From Anseranas semipalmata (Eukaryota; Chordata; Aves; Anseriformes; Anseranatidae): a DNA stretch of 64,000 bases. The DNA is taken from the NCBI GenBank assembly GCA_013399115.1, contig VXAA01005212.1, positions 194,549 to 258,548 on the forward strand, written 5' to 3'. The notes beneath the pieces were generated by a model that saw nothing but the letters and a program-made list of their open reading frames with translations, had not been told where the DNA came from and searched no databases. Shown here piece by piece: positions 24,300 to 36,900 of the stretch (positions are counted from its first letter, which is position 1; every line of letters begins with the position of its first letter). A program made the position numbers and the translations under genes.

Positions 24300-27200
24300 G
24301 TCACATTTTGCTGGTTGTCTTGACTGGTTAGAGTGCAGAGTGCAAGCCCCTTGCAGCAGGACTATCTTCCCCTGCGTGCTCTGCCCAGCCTCGGTGGTCG
24401 CTGTCAGCCAGGGTCTCCAAACACAAATGCTGATGAGCATTGGCTGCTGAGTGGCGTGTATGTGTAGGCAGAGACACAGAAAGGGACAAATTTTAGTCTG
24501 TTTTTAATCTGCAGAAAGGAAATAGTATGATGAAGATATGTTAATAAAGTGTCAAAAGGAATCCCAATTACTAAAACATCATCTTGGAGACATTGCTAAT
24601 ATCTAGTCTCCTGATTTACGTGGATGGATGCTCCTGCTCCCTGGGAGCTTGCTCACAGACTCTGCTTTCAGGACCACAGCTAGTTTTGTGGGGCACCAGA
24701 ACGATGCTGACAGCACCAGAGCTCCTCAGCCCACCCTTGTGTTTGTCTTAACATCCTCTGCTGCCTCTTACACTAGAGTCCCTTTGGGCTGCAGCTCCTC
24801 TTCTTTCACAGCGGTTTGCCCCTTCCAGTGCTTGAAAGGACATCTCACTTTTTGTTATTTAAGGAAGAAAAACCTAGCTTTTGTAGCCCCTCCTTTGCCC
24901 TGTCCTGCTCCTGCACACTCGATCTGGTGCACGGGCTCCCGTTCCTACGCATTTTTGAATGCTTATGTGGAGCAAACAGAAAACCCCAAGACTTCTGAGG
25001 TTGCACTGGGTCTGGCACAGGACAAAGTCAAAGAAACCAGTGGATTAGCAGCCATTAGGGAACCTCAGCCAGCCTTCAAATACAAAACCAAATACTTCCT
25101 GCGTGGCTGCGGAGCGCATGCCTGAGGGACAGTGCCCCTTTATACCCAGCCTGCTCCCAGCCGCGCTGCGTGCGCTTGGGTCTCAGGAGTCCAATAAGCT
25201 TCATTCAGCAGGAGCAAAAATAGACAAAGATGAAATCAAATACCATGACATTTTCTCAATGTTTCTAGTCAAACAGAAAATTAAACAGGCTCAGTATTAT
25301 TGCCAGAATGTTAATTTATGCACCACTTCAGGGAAAGCATACACAGAAGGTCAGGTTTAACACTGTTATTAGCTGTTCCCCTCCTTCCTCCTAGAAATCC
25401 TCACGGAGATACCTTCCAACTAAAAGAGGAATATTTAACATCAGGAAGAGGTGGATGAAGGGCTGGAGCTTTACATAGAAGAAGAAAGCAGGGACATTTC
25501 TCATCACTTGCTGACAGGCAGGCTGGCAGGGCACTATCTACCCCAAAATCAGCTCAAACCTCTGCCCGCTCATGCCATGGCCCCTGCACATAACAATGTT
25601 GTGGATAAACTACACTGGTGTTTTTTGTTTTTGTTATGACCCCATTACAATAAAATCTATTATCCTGTGCCCATGAAGTAGGTAGTGGGAGAGTTTACCC
25701 TCTTCAAAGGTTGAATCAATAAAAGAAACACTGAATTTGGATCAAAATTCTAATTATGCAAGGTAGAGGAGTAGACATTTCTGTATCATGCTCATTAAAG
25801 CACTGCAGGAAGGCAGGAGAAATGGCTTAAAGACAGTCGCTTAAGAATGACAGAACATTTCCAAGTACGATCCTTGCCCCAGGCTTCTTGAAATCAGTTT
25901 TTGTGACACGTTTGTACATTTATGTGAATGTGGAAATCGCATACACCCTTTGAGCTGGAAGTATGCCCCTGTGGATCAACCCCCTGTTTTCATACAATGC
26001 AGAACACTGTCAGCAATACAAAACTAGGGCTGGCTGCTCTGGCAATACTTATAGAGAATCACTGTGCACAGGAAAGAGAAGAATTTGGATAAAGTATCAA
26101 ACACCGTGTCCAAAAGGAACCAAACAACAGCTGCAGCTGGGATAATGAATCTCCAAAACCACCAGCATTGTTAGAGGAAGAGGGAACCCTCCTTTCCTGA
26201 AACCACACAGCACAGAGATCACAAGCATGGTTCTACCAGCTTACTGTGGACAACAACTGATGTGCAGCTTCTCCACTGAGCTGTGATAGACTAGAATCAA
26301 TTTCAGGTCACCCGAGTTTGCTGGCAACCACAGAAGGCACATAGGAAAAAATGGGCTGATTGCAGATGAAATGTGAACCGGCAGCGCTCACTGGAATGAG
26401 CATTCATTACCTTCAAAGAGACACGAGAGAGTTGAAGGCTGTGATGATTTTTACAAGTTTGAGAAGAAGGTGTTGCGAACACCTCGCAAAATTCCTCTCC
26501 TGAATTCACATTTACCAGCCCTTGGAAGTGTCTCTCTCTTGGAAGATCAAACGTCCTGACTCCTTCCAACTAATTAAACGGGTTTTCCTGGGAATAACTT
26601 GTAGCTGTCACCTAATCAGATGGCGTATTTAATAAATGTTGGCTTTCTGGTGTTGAAGTGTCTGATTCCCACAGCATTTTGGTCAGACTATTTACCCTGT
26701 TTAGTACTCACCAGTCTAGTCTGCTAACAAAAGTTAGCAGCTCAGTGGAAAAAATTATGCCACCAGTTCGAGCCCCTATTTCAGGATTTTTCACTGCTCC
26801 CTTCACATCCTCCCATGCTGCACAAAGCAAGGCACTTCTCGGAAACCTAAGCCAATGTGCCCCGAGAAACCTGGCTGAGAGACAATGGTACCTAGCAATG
26901 TACTTCGCACTTCATATTGTACACCCAGAAACATAAGCCTTCATTGGAAAGATTTTAAATTATATTTTGCAGGTTTGGTAAACAGCTCCAGAGGCAGCCT
27001 TATGGCTCTGTGTTGCCTGGCCATGCTGCGTGCCAGGATTTGCTGCTCCTTTGCTCCAGTCTGACGCTAGCACTAAGTCTCTCTTCTTCTTGGAGCAAGT
27101 GATGGTGACAAGCAGGAGATGATGGCAGCAGCAGCAGAGGTACCCAGGAATGCCTTAAGCCGAATAGCTCAGGGATACAGCAGGGATGCTCACCCAACAC

Positions 27201-29514
27201 CCAAGCACCCACACTGCCAATGTGGGCCTGCGCAAGCTCCGCTGCAGCTGGTACCCAGGCAGCGCATGGTCATGTCCACCGGCAGCAGTGGGAGCATGGT
27301 GACAGCGTGGACGCAGCCTGGGCTGGCTGAGCTAGCTGCATCGGCACAGCACGGTGCAGGGTGCTACCAGCTCGCAGGCTCTGGCCGCGACAGGCTGCTG
27401 CTGACCACACACCATTTACCTCCGGACACGTATGAGCCACATTCCACATCCGACAAACCTTCACGGATGCTCCTATCGGCTGAACTCCAACAGCTACCGC
27501 TGTTCCATCTTTGCTAGCAGATAAAGCCATGGGGTCCCTGAAAGCCAGGTATTCCATATTCCTTCCCAGAAATTCTCAGAAACCCCAATTATGAGAGCCA
27601 GGGTTTCCGCTATCACAGACAAAGCAGAGTTACAGAGTTGGCTGGAATCTTTCTACTGCTTGAAAACTTATTAGGTTCCTATTCTGCCTGCAGGGAAACT
27701 TGTGGTGTGTTGAGGATGTAATTTAAGACCAAATAACAGCCTCCCGGTGCAAATGTCTGTCAGGCAGAAGAACCATCATTACTTAGTATTTCATTAGGAT
27801 CTTCCTGTTTTTCTTACCTCGGAGAAAACTAAAAATTTAGCACGTCACCAACATTCCTTATGCCTTTTTGGAGACTATCAACTGCTTTTATATGTACACC
27901 AAGAAGCTCAGTGTCCCTCAGTTTTATCTCAAGCCCTTTCCCAAATCAGACAAATACTGAATGAAAGCTGCAGCAACTTGCCTACAAGCTAATAAGAGTT
28001 TCCAGAAAAACGGTTCCAGGAAAAGAAGACAACAACTGCAATGAGCAAAGGAAACAAGGATAATTTCTGAAGTCATTCGCTAGAAAGGACTTAAGTTGTC
28101 CTGATATGTCCCAGAGCTGTCAGCAGTGCCACTGCTTTGTCACTACTGCAGGTGATAGAAAAGACAGCTCAAGACAAACCAGCTGGAGAAAAAGAGCCAC
28201 TTCCTGAAAGATTCTTCGCTTACTGTTTAAAATCAGTAATGTGCTGAAACAGTGATTCAAAGTTTTCAGTCTTTCTTGCCCCCGGAGAGGCAACAACCTG
28301 GGCTGGAACAATCAGTGGGCCTCTGGGTTGGTGGGCCTCCTGGGATCACGCGCTCATTCTGCCCTGGCAATACAACTACAAAGCAACCACACCTGGTAAC
28401 TCACACCACTTCTATTGGTGAAATACTTGTGCCAAAATACCCTGCATTATCATGGGCAGGAGCGACCAAGCCCCGAGATGTGTCTGGTGACAACTCATAC
28501 ATTCCCCAGGGGGACTTGGAGGGATGCAGTTCCTTGCCAGGACCTCTTCAGGGCTATCACAAACCATGTGGCAGCTTCTTACATAGCCAGTGTCACCATA
28601 AGGAAATATTACCACAGTCTTGCAGTACGAGTCATTAGTACATTGAAGTCACTTCGGGTGACACTTGCAATGCTGTTGTAGATACCAACTCTGCAGACAA
28701 TTGCTCAGGGTTTGAGTAAGAAGACTTGAGCAGGAGCCAGACTTTTTGAGGTTTCTTGAGAGGAAGCGTTTCTGTGCACGCAACACTGGAGGCCAGCTGA
28801 ATGAGGCATGATACCAGGGCTAAAACTGAACATTAAACGAAGGAGGCTTAGGGCACTCCAAGGGAAGAGAGACCCAACTGGAAGTGCTCTGATGAACTTG
28901 CAAAGCATAGAAAAGGCCGTGAAAGACACTAGACTACTTGCATGACCAAGACGTCAATCTTACAAAGTGTTTATCTTCAATTAGCTTTTCAGATGTGGAC
29001 TTTTGGGGAAGTAAATTGGCTCCCTCTTCCACTTAGCTGTCTTTTCCCCCAAACCAATACGAACATAACAGGGCTAAGTCTTCTAGTGCTTGGTGTAACA
29101 GCTGAGGTGGGTCAGCAGGGACACAAACAGAACACATAGGTCCCTCTGTTAGAGAAAACCAGGCTAATTGTTCTCATACAAGACAAACTTGGAGTGCAAC
29201 TTTGTTCAGGTTAAGTGGGGTTAACGTTTGGATGAGAAGCACATTCCAGTGTGATTTCACTGCTGAAATGGAGCCATCCCTGGGGTGGAGTCCTGCAGCT
29301 GCTGGTAGCACACATATTTTGCTCAATATACCCAAAGAAAGAATTATGCAAGTAATCAAAACAGCTGAGGATACATCAGCATGAGGGTAAGATGCTGAGG
29401 TGAAGCATTCTTGTTCTTGCTGTATGCACCATGGAACCCAGGGACTTCTGCTTTCCCTGAGAGCTGGTATTTTTCCAGCCCTCCTGACTGGCAGAGGGAA
29501 GAAGGATGGACAGC

Positions 29515-29660
29515 AGGCTGGCGGCACCAGCGCGGCGGGAAGCTCTCCACCGGCAACCCGGCCTGCGCTTCCCTCACAGGCCTCTCCCTCACGGGCCGCG
29601 CAGCGCCGCCTCATGGGACACCAAGGCGAGGGACCGCGACCGCCGAGCGGGAAGCTATGA
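29515..29660. promoter_or_regulatory. short CpG-dense patch
   Basis: Roughly nineteen CpG dinucleotides fall within about 140 bases (for example AGCGCGGCGGGAAG, GGGCCGCGCAGCGCCGCC, GACCGCGACCGCCGAGCGGG). The surrounding kilobases are CpG-poor. It is shorter than the usual length threshold for a CpG island. It could be an unmethylated promoter of a non-coding transcript or a regulatory element, or simply a GC-rich relic. Frames cross it on both strands (146 codons minus, 116 codons plus) without a recognisable domain. No TATA box or splice donor decides a direction. Confidence 0.35.
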
Positions 29661-29821
29661 GGGACATCAGCGCCTGCTGATGTTCACCTGGCAGCAGCTG
29701 AGGCGAGAGAGATGCCCTTCCCCTCCACAGCTCCCAAGCGATGACTGGGCAGCTGATAGCTCTACAGCGCTATCAAATGCGCACAGCAAGACACCAGCTA
29801 TTAATTTCTCACATCCCCCCC

Positions 29822-29822
29822 N
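29822..29822. other. unresolved base (N)
   Basis: A single N directly after a C7 run. It is probably a consensus ambiguity at a homopolymer and carries no biological meaning that I can see. It prevents certain reading of the local frame. Confidence 0.95.
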
Positions 29823-32278
29823 ACCTTGCCAGCTTGCTTCACCCTTTGCAGGCTGAAACCATTTCATATCCTGCTGGCTTTATTCCAGCTGCCTTGACAC
29901 AACACAGCTTCTCCTATTTCTAATCGCGCATTTCCTGGCATGATCCCCATTGGAAACCTCCAGTTCTGATAACGTTCGATGACCTTTCCTTTATTATTTC
30001 CCCATGGTGCTCTTCAGTCTCTGATAGGTTCTAAAATTGGGATTTGCCTTCCTGGAAAGCCAGACACTCCGGGTGAATGACTCACGAGCCTTGGCATGCG
30101 GCTCCAGCAGCCTGGGACATAAAGGCAGCACCTTCCCCCACACATAGTGGAGCTAACAGTAGGAAGTATTATTTTGCAGGGCTGTGCTCAGTGATTTCCT
30201 AGAAAAGCAACAAAAATGCCACATGTGTTTGTGTTTCCATGTGAATTCAGCACAAGGAAATCCACACAGGCCACATGCGGTTTAGAAATTGTAGGTGTTA
30301 GGAGCCTTGCGTCTGCATAATGTCTTGCCTTTGGTATGCAGTAAACATTCCACATCTTTAGGGGAAACTCCCACATAGCCAGGAGAAGGAGGATTTTTAA
30401 AACCCCAGATCCTAACTTCAGCGCAAAGGCACGAGCAGACAATAAATTTTACATCTGCTGAGGGAGCGTCCAATTTCACTCCATTATTTTGATACGCTAC
30501 TTTAGTGGAACGATTATGCAAGAGCAATCACAAATGGAAAAAAAAAAAAATACATAAGAGCTCCAAAGGGAGAAGGATGTCTTAGAGGTAAGGCATCGGC
30601 AGAGACCCGCGAGATCCAGCCCTGCCAGTGATCGGGTCACATTGCAGAAGTCAAGGGGGCCAGATTCCTGCCGAGCCCTGCAGCTCACAACCAGAGCCTT
30701 GTTCAGGAAGAAAGATCAGCTCTTATCTCAGTACCAAAAAAAAAAAAAAAAAAAAATCAACGAGAGCAGCAGAGCACTCAGCTTAGAGCATGATACTAAG
30801 CAGTCGCTAAATCACATCCTCCACATCTGAGGGATGCTGATGGGTACTGCCTCTCAGATACGCTTCTACCTGTCAGTGGGAATCACAAGCACCTGCATTT
30901 CCTTGTCCTTCTGCCATCCCTCTCTGTGATGGGGTCTGATGTCCTAACTTTGCTTTATTTGTTTCCCTCTTTATATTTGATTTTAAGGGAACATTTTCTA
31001 AATAAAAAAATCTAGTTCAAAATGTAGAATGCTTTGACCTGAAAGACAGAGAAAATGGAAAGCATTTGAACCCAAGCAAGAATGTCACAACTGAATCAGC
31101 TCAGGCCACCAGAGTATGTGCGCACAGCTGCACACACCTTATCCCCAGTCCAACCCCAATGAGCAGAAGAACCGTAGGAGCTACAGGAGCTCTGAAGCCA
31201 CCGGGGAAGCACCAGAGCATCTCTAGCTTCCCCAGGTGCACAGACAGCCCAGACATTTCACACCAGGGAGAGAGAAAGACCATCACAATTTCCACTATAG
31301 CATTACTGGAGAGAAAAAAAAAAAAAAAAAAAGCTTGCACAATTCAACACCCCTCTGAAGGAAGAGGCATGTGGAGAAGCATTATTTGAGGGGAAAAAAA
31401 TAAAAGAGCCATGAGGTCATTTATATTGATTCCAGGCTGAACCTCGTAGATTAATTATGGGGGAAAAATAGGTATTGACAGCTCGATGTTGACTCTAAGC
31501 CGGTTATTAGAACAAAGCAGGTCGAGTGTGATCTTTAGAGGAAACAGCTTCTGATAGGGTCCTGGCACTATGTTTCTTAGGTAACTGGACTCCAGCCAAA
31601 CCATCTGGCTCTTCTGCATTTCAGGCTAACAAAGAGTACTTCACAAAGCCTGGAAGAAAATCCTGTACAAGAAAGGTAAGAATCGTGCTCAGGAACGTGC
31701 CATCCGGGAGATATTTGATATATTTTAGGAAGATTTGGAGTTAGAAGAAAGAAGGTAGGAAAAGAAAAAAAAATGCAGAAAGAAACGCTTATACCCAAGA
31801 AAAAAAGCAAGACAGCCCCTGCACTGCCATGTGTGGTCTGGCATTGTTTGATCCTACTGAAGCCAAAAGCCTCTTCCTCATGGGGCAGAGGAGAGCAGCA
31901 GACCCAGGAGCACAGCTCCCGAGGCTGTGTCTCAGCTCAGTCACCAAGAGAGCAGCTCGAGCAGGTAGTCATCAGAACAAACGAAGAGCTATTTAAACAC
32001 AAACACGGTGGTGGTTTCCTCTGATATAGGGATGCCCAAGCAAAAATCACCCCAGCCCAGATCACAGCTTGCACAAATCTGTGTAAAACTGACAGCTACA
32101 GAATATTTGGTAGTGAAAGGGAATAATCAGGGTTCTCCGCAGAGGCACCTAATCTGCTCTCCAAGGCAGGTAGGAGCTTATTGACAAATTCCTTCGTGTC
32201 AGCTGGGTACCAGAGGGGTTTTTCCCTGTCTCAGTTCAGCCAAGTGCCCTGTCACTGCCTGCACAACTATCCTGGGAG

Positions 32279-32335
32279 GGTACTGGGAAGCCCTAGGCAG
32301 TACTGGGGGGCACTGGGAGAGTACTGGTTGAACAG
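32279..32335. repeat. short degenerate minisatellite
   Basis: The word TACTGG recurs at 32281, 32301 and 32322, giving a unit of about 20-21 bases repeated roughly two and a half times with substitutions. Confidence 0.5.
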
Positions 32336-33389
32336 GATGGGTCTCCTCTTTTGTCAGCAAGGCAAAGGAACAAAATGGTGGGACACAGCAAAGAGATTGG
32401 CCTTTAGCAGCTTTTAGTCCTCCTATGATACCTCGCTTCTGTGTCAAAGCTCATCTCTGTTCCTCCAGGTTCCTACCAGCACTGCACCTGCAGCAGCTGC
32501 TCCCGGACAGAGACCAGCACCGGCCTCTTCCCAAGAGGGAATGCAAGAGCCTGCAGGACAGGGGTGGGCAGGACAAGATTTGGGTGCTCCAAGGAAGTCA
32601 CAGGGTTTGTTCTGCAGAATGGGAACCTCTCCAGTCCTCCATCCAGGAGACACAGCACCCAGCCGTGTCTGTGTGTGCATTTTGAACAGCAAATATAAAC
32701 AAATGTAACAGCACAAAACAGCACCTTCCATGCCAGATAGTAACTCTTGGAGCTTTCAGTTTTCATCATCTTGGGGAGCTTTTCCTGAACTGGGGACTCC
32801 CACGTTACACCATGGGGTTAGGTTGAGCAGACAGCTCTGACCCCACTGCCAAGCTTCCCCTCGCTTTCTCTGCTCTTCCAGCCTCCCAGCAACGTCAGGG
32901 TTACGCTCTGCCCTGCCAGCATCCAGCACCCTGTGAGCGAGCAGAAATTGCAAATTACTGTAACCTAAAGAAATGTGAGATGGATAGGTCACTTATCTAA
33001 GGTAAAGCCAACACCCAGCTATGGGGCTGTGCTCCTCCCACGCCTCGGGGCAGCTCCATACCCGCGCTGCCCAGGCAGAGCTGCAGAAAGGTGCATCGCC
33101 ATGTTGCCCTGGGGGTGAGGGCAAAACACAAAGGAAAACATTTTTGCCTCATCCAGGAGGACGAGTGGTCCCAAGGATGCTGGAAGAAAGTGAACAGAGC
33201 CGAAAGCTCAGCACCTCCTGTCTGGATGGCACGGCACTTCTGCTCCCGGAAAGCTCGCTTTGCTTCCTCTCACCCAGCTTCTCTGAGAAACGAGGGAGAA
33301 GCTGCACTTCGTATCATCAGCCCCTTCTCTGCTCTCACTGCTAATGATCTGACGGCAGAATTTTTTGAAAACACCCAGGAAATGCGTGC

Positions 33390-33930
33390 GCCTGATTTCT
33401 AATAGGAATAAAGTGTCAAAAGCCCCTTTGGCCATATCACAGCCATATGCAGCCTGCCATAAAGAAGTAGCAGCTATTTACAGAATGGTATAGAGATTAG
33501 GTTAATGCTATAAATACTTCCAAACACTGTCGAAACCTTAATTAATCCACTCTGACAGCACTCGCTGTGGCAAATAAAGCTCATCCTTTCTGTGGTGGGA
33601 GGGGGGTTTAGAGCAGAGAGTTTTTAAAACATGCTGCAGCTTCTCCCGATACTGGCTCTGAAAACTGTCAGTGCTGTAAGTGACAAACCGGATTCCTGTA
33701 TGAGGGCTGATATAAAAACCAAAAACACCCAATTTGATACTCTTTTAGGAGGGGACAGTCACTTGGCCCTTGTCACTAGCCAGAAGTAGCACCAGCGAGT
33801 ATAATGACCGCAGTTATAATGACTACTGATAGGAAGCAGCTATTTAATCACAGCCACTTATTCTGAAACAAGCATAATTTTGCACTTTTTCATTGTACAG
33901 CCACGATTAAAAGATGAGAGGGACCAACAC
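33390..33930. promoter_or_regulatory. candidate conserved non-coding element cluster
   Basis: About 540 bases without repeats or open frames of note, dense in motif-like words: GGAATAAAGTGTC, GCCATATCACAGCCATATGC, GAGATTAGGTTAATGC, CCTTAATTAATCCAC (33535-33549), TATAATGACCGC with TATAATGACTAC 16 bases on, and CTATTTAATCACAGCC. TAATCC is an OTX-type core and TTAATTAA a homeodomain-type core. CpGs are few and A/T content is raised. This is the most enhancer-like sequence in the middle of the window, but it was judged by eye without alignment. Confidence 0.35.
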
Positions 33931-33939
33931 CACATAACA

Positions 33940-36900
33940 GGCTCCTGAACTCAGCCAAAAATATGGGATACAGTAGCTGATTGCAGGAAATTGCTTTCTG
34001 TGGACACCTCACATTGGCTCTCAAAGTTATTTTGGTCCATTATGGTTCAACCAGCCTGTAATTACTCTCATGATCTGCTTTGGAAGAGGTAGCGAAAATG
34101 TCAGCATGCTGCATCTTCATTCATGTATTCTTAGGTTTTCAGAAAAAACTACCTATGGGAACAGCTTATTCTTTATGCTTAAAGATAAAGAGTGATAACT
34201 GTTCTGCCCAAAGACTGTATATATCTGTATATCTGTACATAAGCACACAAAAATTGAAGGACAAAGCATCATACCTGCTGTAGATCAGCTGGCATCAGCT
34301 TCTCCCTTTCTATCTGACTACCACACATCTCCGTAACATCCCGCTACCCAAGGGTGACTGCCTCTGCTCTTGAAGACAAGCTCCACACACACACACACCA
34401 ACAAACAGCCCTCCCCACTTCCTGGGGGGGCTAACCCCACAGCCCCTGCTCCAGAGCACTTGTTCAAGGCAAGAAAGGAAAAAACTGGTAAGAAAAAGGG
34501 ATGCGGAAGCAACAAGGGATGGTGTTAGGCAATAAGCTTTCCGTGGCTGTAGGCAGGCTAAGGACTGCACCTTCTGTTTTGTTTGAGCTCAGCTACGTGA
34601 GCCCATGGGATTGGGTTCCCTTAAAACAACAGGTCCCACTTCATCTTTTGGAGAACAACCTCCAGACCATCCCGTGTGCCATAATTTCATGGTGGTTCGC
34701 TGCACACATTGCAAATGAATCTTAGTGTTTATGGTGAGGGACCCACCTGCGAACCAAGAGAAGGCAGCTCTCACCATGGCAGGGACTGCCAGGGGTCTGC
34801 AATCCTTCCACAAGCCCCTTGAGCTGCAAGGCTGCAAGCTGGGTGCGACTTCAGGAGGTGAAGCCGGGCTGGAGGAGGGCTGAGGCCAAGTGCATGTCTA
34901 TGACCCTGGGACACTCAGCCCACAGGTGGCAAGAATTGGAGACAAAGGGTATCTACTTCTCCTAGCCTTGAGGCAGGACGCATAGTCTGAAGCAAGCACG
35001 CACCAGGAAGGACTGCATGAGAAGTAAAGACAAAACGGGGGACAGGTTTGGCTTCACCCTTCACTTTGCCTGACTGCTTATGAAGCTGTTTTACTCAATC
35101 GCCTCTTTGAGTCATTCCCTCCTGTCACCAATCACAGGTTTGTGGAACAAAAGGGCTTGCAGGAAGCAACTCCAAGCAAGAACACGGCCTCCCACCATGT
35201 CTGCTCACTGCTGGGGAAGAGGCAGAGGCTGCTGGAGCACCATGTCCTTCCCAGGGCTGCTCCTTGGGCCGTGGGACCCATTGCTGCTTTGGTGTGGTTC
35301 AGTTCCCCCAGCAAGGGGCCCAGCTTCCCTCCCCAGCAGGGAGGCATCAGCTCCACTGAGCTTGGGTTGGAGACCTAAAATTAAAGGCAGTGAACGTGGC
35401 TACACCGCAGGCCTACTGCACAGCCTGGGGTGAAGGGCCCAGACAAGCTACCTCTAACAGTCCTTTCTTTAGACCCCAACTGCCTTGCATTTCTCGAGGC
35501 TGCCATTATCTCCCTTTCCTTGTGTCAATGACAGACAGGAGCCCCAGATGGCACCCAGCGCTGCTGCTGTGCGGGGCAGGCGAGATGCCTGCCGCTGGGA
35601 GCACCTGTGCCATTTCTGGGTAGCTGCAGAAATGCCTCCAGCCCTTCCTGCACTGCTAACTTCAGAGCAAGTTCGTTCCTCTGAGCCCAGACCGAGGTCT
35701 GGGCTATGGACAAAGCTTTCGGTCCCTTTCTCCATCACCTCCTGGGAGCCTCAGGGCTAGCACAAGCCTCACAGCCACCATGCAGGCTGCTGTGGCCCCC
35801 AGAACCTGGTGCAGATCTACCGAAGACAGGCAAGAAAGCCTCTTATTTTAAACAGAACCATCATCCACCAAATGTACTGAAACACTTTTGTTAAACATTC
35901 ACAAAAAAAAGTTTCAAAACGCTTGTTTTGACATTTTTGAAATGAGTCACCAGGAATACTTCGGGGTATTTGTAAAATCTGTGTTTAAATAAAGGGTATA
36001 AATAGAGTTTAGGTTTTTATTTAAAGCACAGATAGGGGGAGGGAGCTGCAATTTCTTGTTTGGTTGTTGGGTGGTTTTTTGGGGAAGCTTTGAGATTGTA
36101 TCCAGGTTCAGGAAAAAAAAAAAGAATGAGAGACATTGACTCTTGAAATTTTCCACAGACAGAAAATGTTTTTCCTGAGCATCTCTTGTCACCACATGCA
36201 TTGCTTATATTTCCCCATCAAAACTCATGTATCAAGCAAGCTTATGCTCCCAGTCAGTAATTAAGGCTACAGAGGCCTAGATTTAAGGGGGGAAGGAAGA
36301 AAAAAAAACCCACACCATGCAAGCAGTTGCAAGTAACAAAACCCCAGTGGAACAGAGTCTGGAAAATTCAACATCACCCTGGCCAAGAGCTTCCCCCCCA
36401 TGTAACATTTTTGGAGCAGAGGAGCCAGCGACCAGCATACCATGCTGATGCACGCCATATGACAGAAACCTGCGAGGAGAAAGCTGCCCCAGCCTCAGCC
36501 TGCAGGGGCATGGACGGGGACCCCCAGTTTGGCCCTGCAAACTTCATTCCTTGCCTGCTTTGCTGAGAGGAGATGCGGGGCTGGGAAAGGAGAAAACACC
36601 CATTCCGCTGCGAGGACAGCAGCTACGCTCGTCCTTCAGCTCCTTCCCTTCACAGGCCAATACTTCAGCCTGAAACCACCAACAAGAAGTTGTCCAAGTG
36701 AAGGGGACGAGGCCAGCCGGGCTCAGGCTCCACACCACCGCCTGGCGAAGACAGCCAGCTGGGTACCAGGGTCACCACGGCATGCCCAGGGAGGTTCACC
36801 GTGCTTTGGTCTGCCATGGGCTTCATTTTGATGCAAAACCAACTTGCCTGATGGATTTTGGATCCTGCAGGTCTAGCAGGTGCATGGCGGTGGAGATGAA

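Larger units (their letters stand above)
19730..29510. other. long unique non-coding stretch
   Basis: No gene, RNA gene or clear repeat was recognised. Frames reach 165-169 codons (20893-21402 and 24628-25125, plus) but contain no domain, and shorter frames overlap them in other phases. AT-rich, motif-rich parts that could be regulatory lie near 21545-21660, 22060-22180, 24490-24610, 26570-26660 and 27700-27860. A (TC)9 tract is at 23312-23330 and a poly-A at 24282-24299. A weak CR1-like word (GGGTTGGAAGAGATCATT) occurs near 20297 but is too short to call. Confidence 0.55.
29670..33380. other. unique non-coding sequence with A-tracts
   Basis: I see no gene. Poly-A runs lie at about 30538-30550, 30736-30756 and 31313-31332, without retroposon bodies. 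Parts at 29935-30130 and 31415-31560 (with GATTAATTATGG) are AT-rich and motif-rich, and could be regulatory. All frames are 60-116 codons and unremarkable. Confidence 0.5.

Noticed and set aside
26520..26575. Possible plus-strand CR1 tail (GGAAGATCAAA ... CTCCTTCCAACTAATTAAAC)
   Set aside because: Two short words agree, but the terminal ATTCTATG-type repeat is absent and the upstream sequence does not match.
26735..26775. tRNA-like A box (AGCTCAGTGG) and B box (GTTCGAGCC)
   Set aside because: The spacing between the boxes is only about 17 bases, too short for a tRNA, and no acceptor stem can be formed; it may be chance or a decayed SINE.
30736..30756. Poly-A run as a retroposed pseudogene tail
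   Set aside because: No transcript-like or repeat-like body precedes it, and no flanking direct repeats are visible.
35911..35931. Hairpin TCAAAAC/GTTTTGA as an RNA structure
   Set aside because: A seven-base A/T-rich stem is expected by chance many times in 64 kb.
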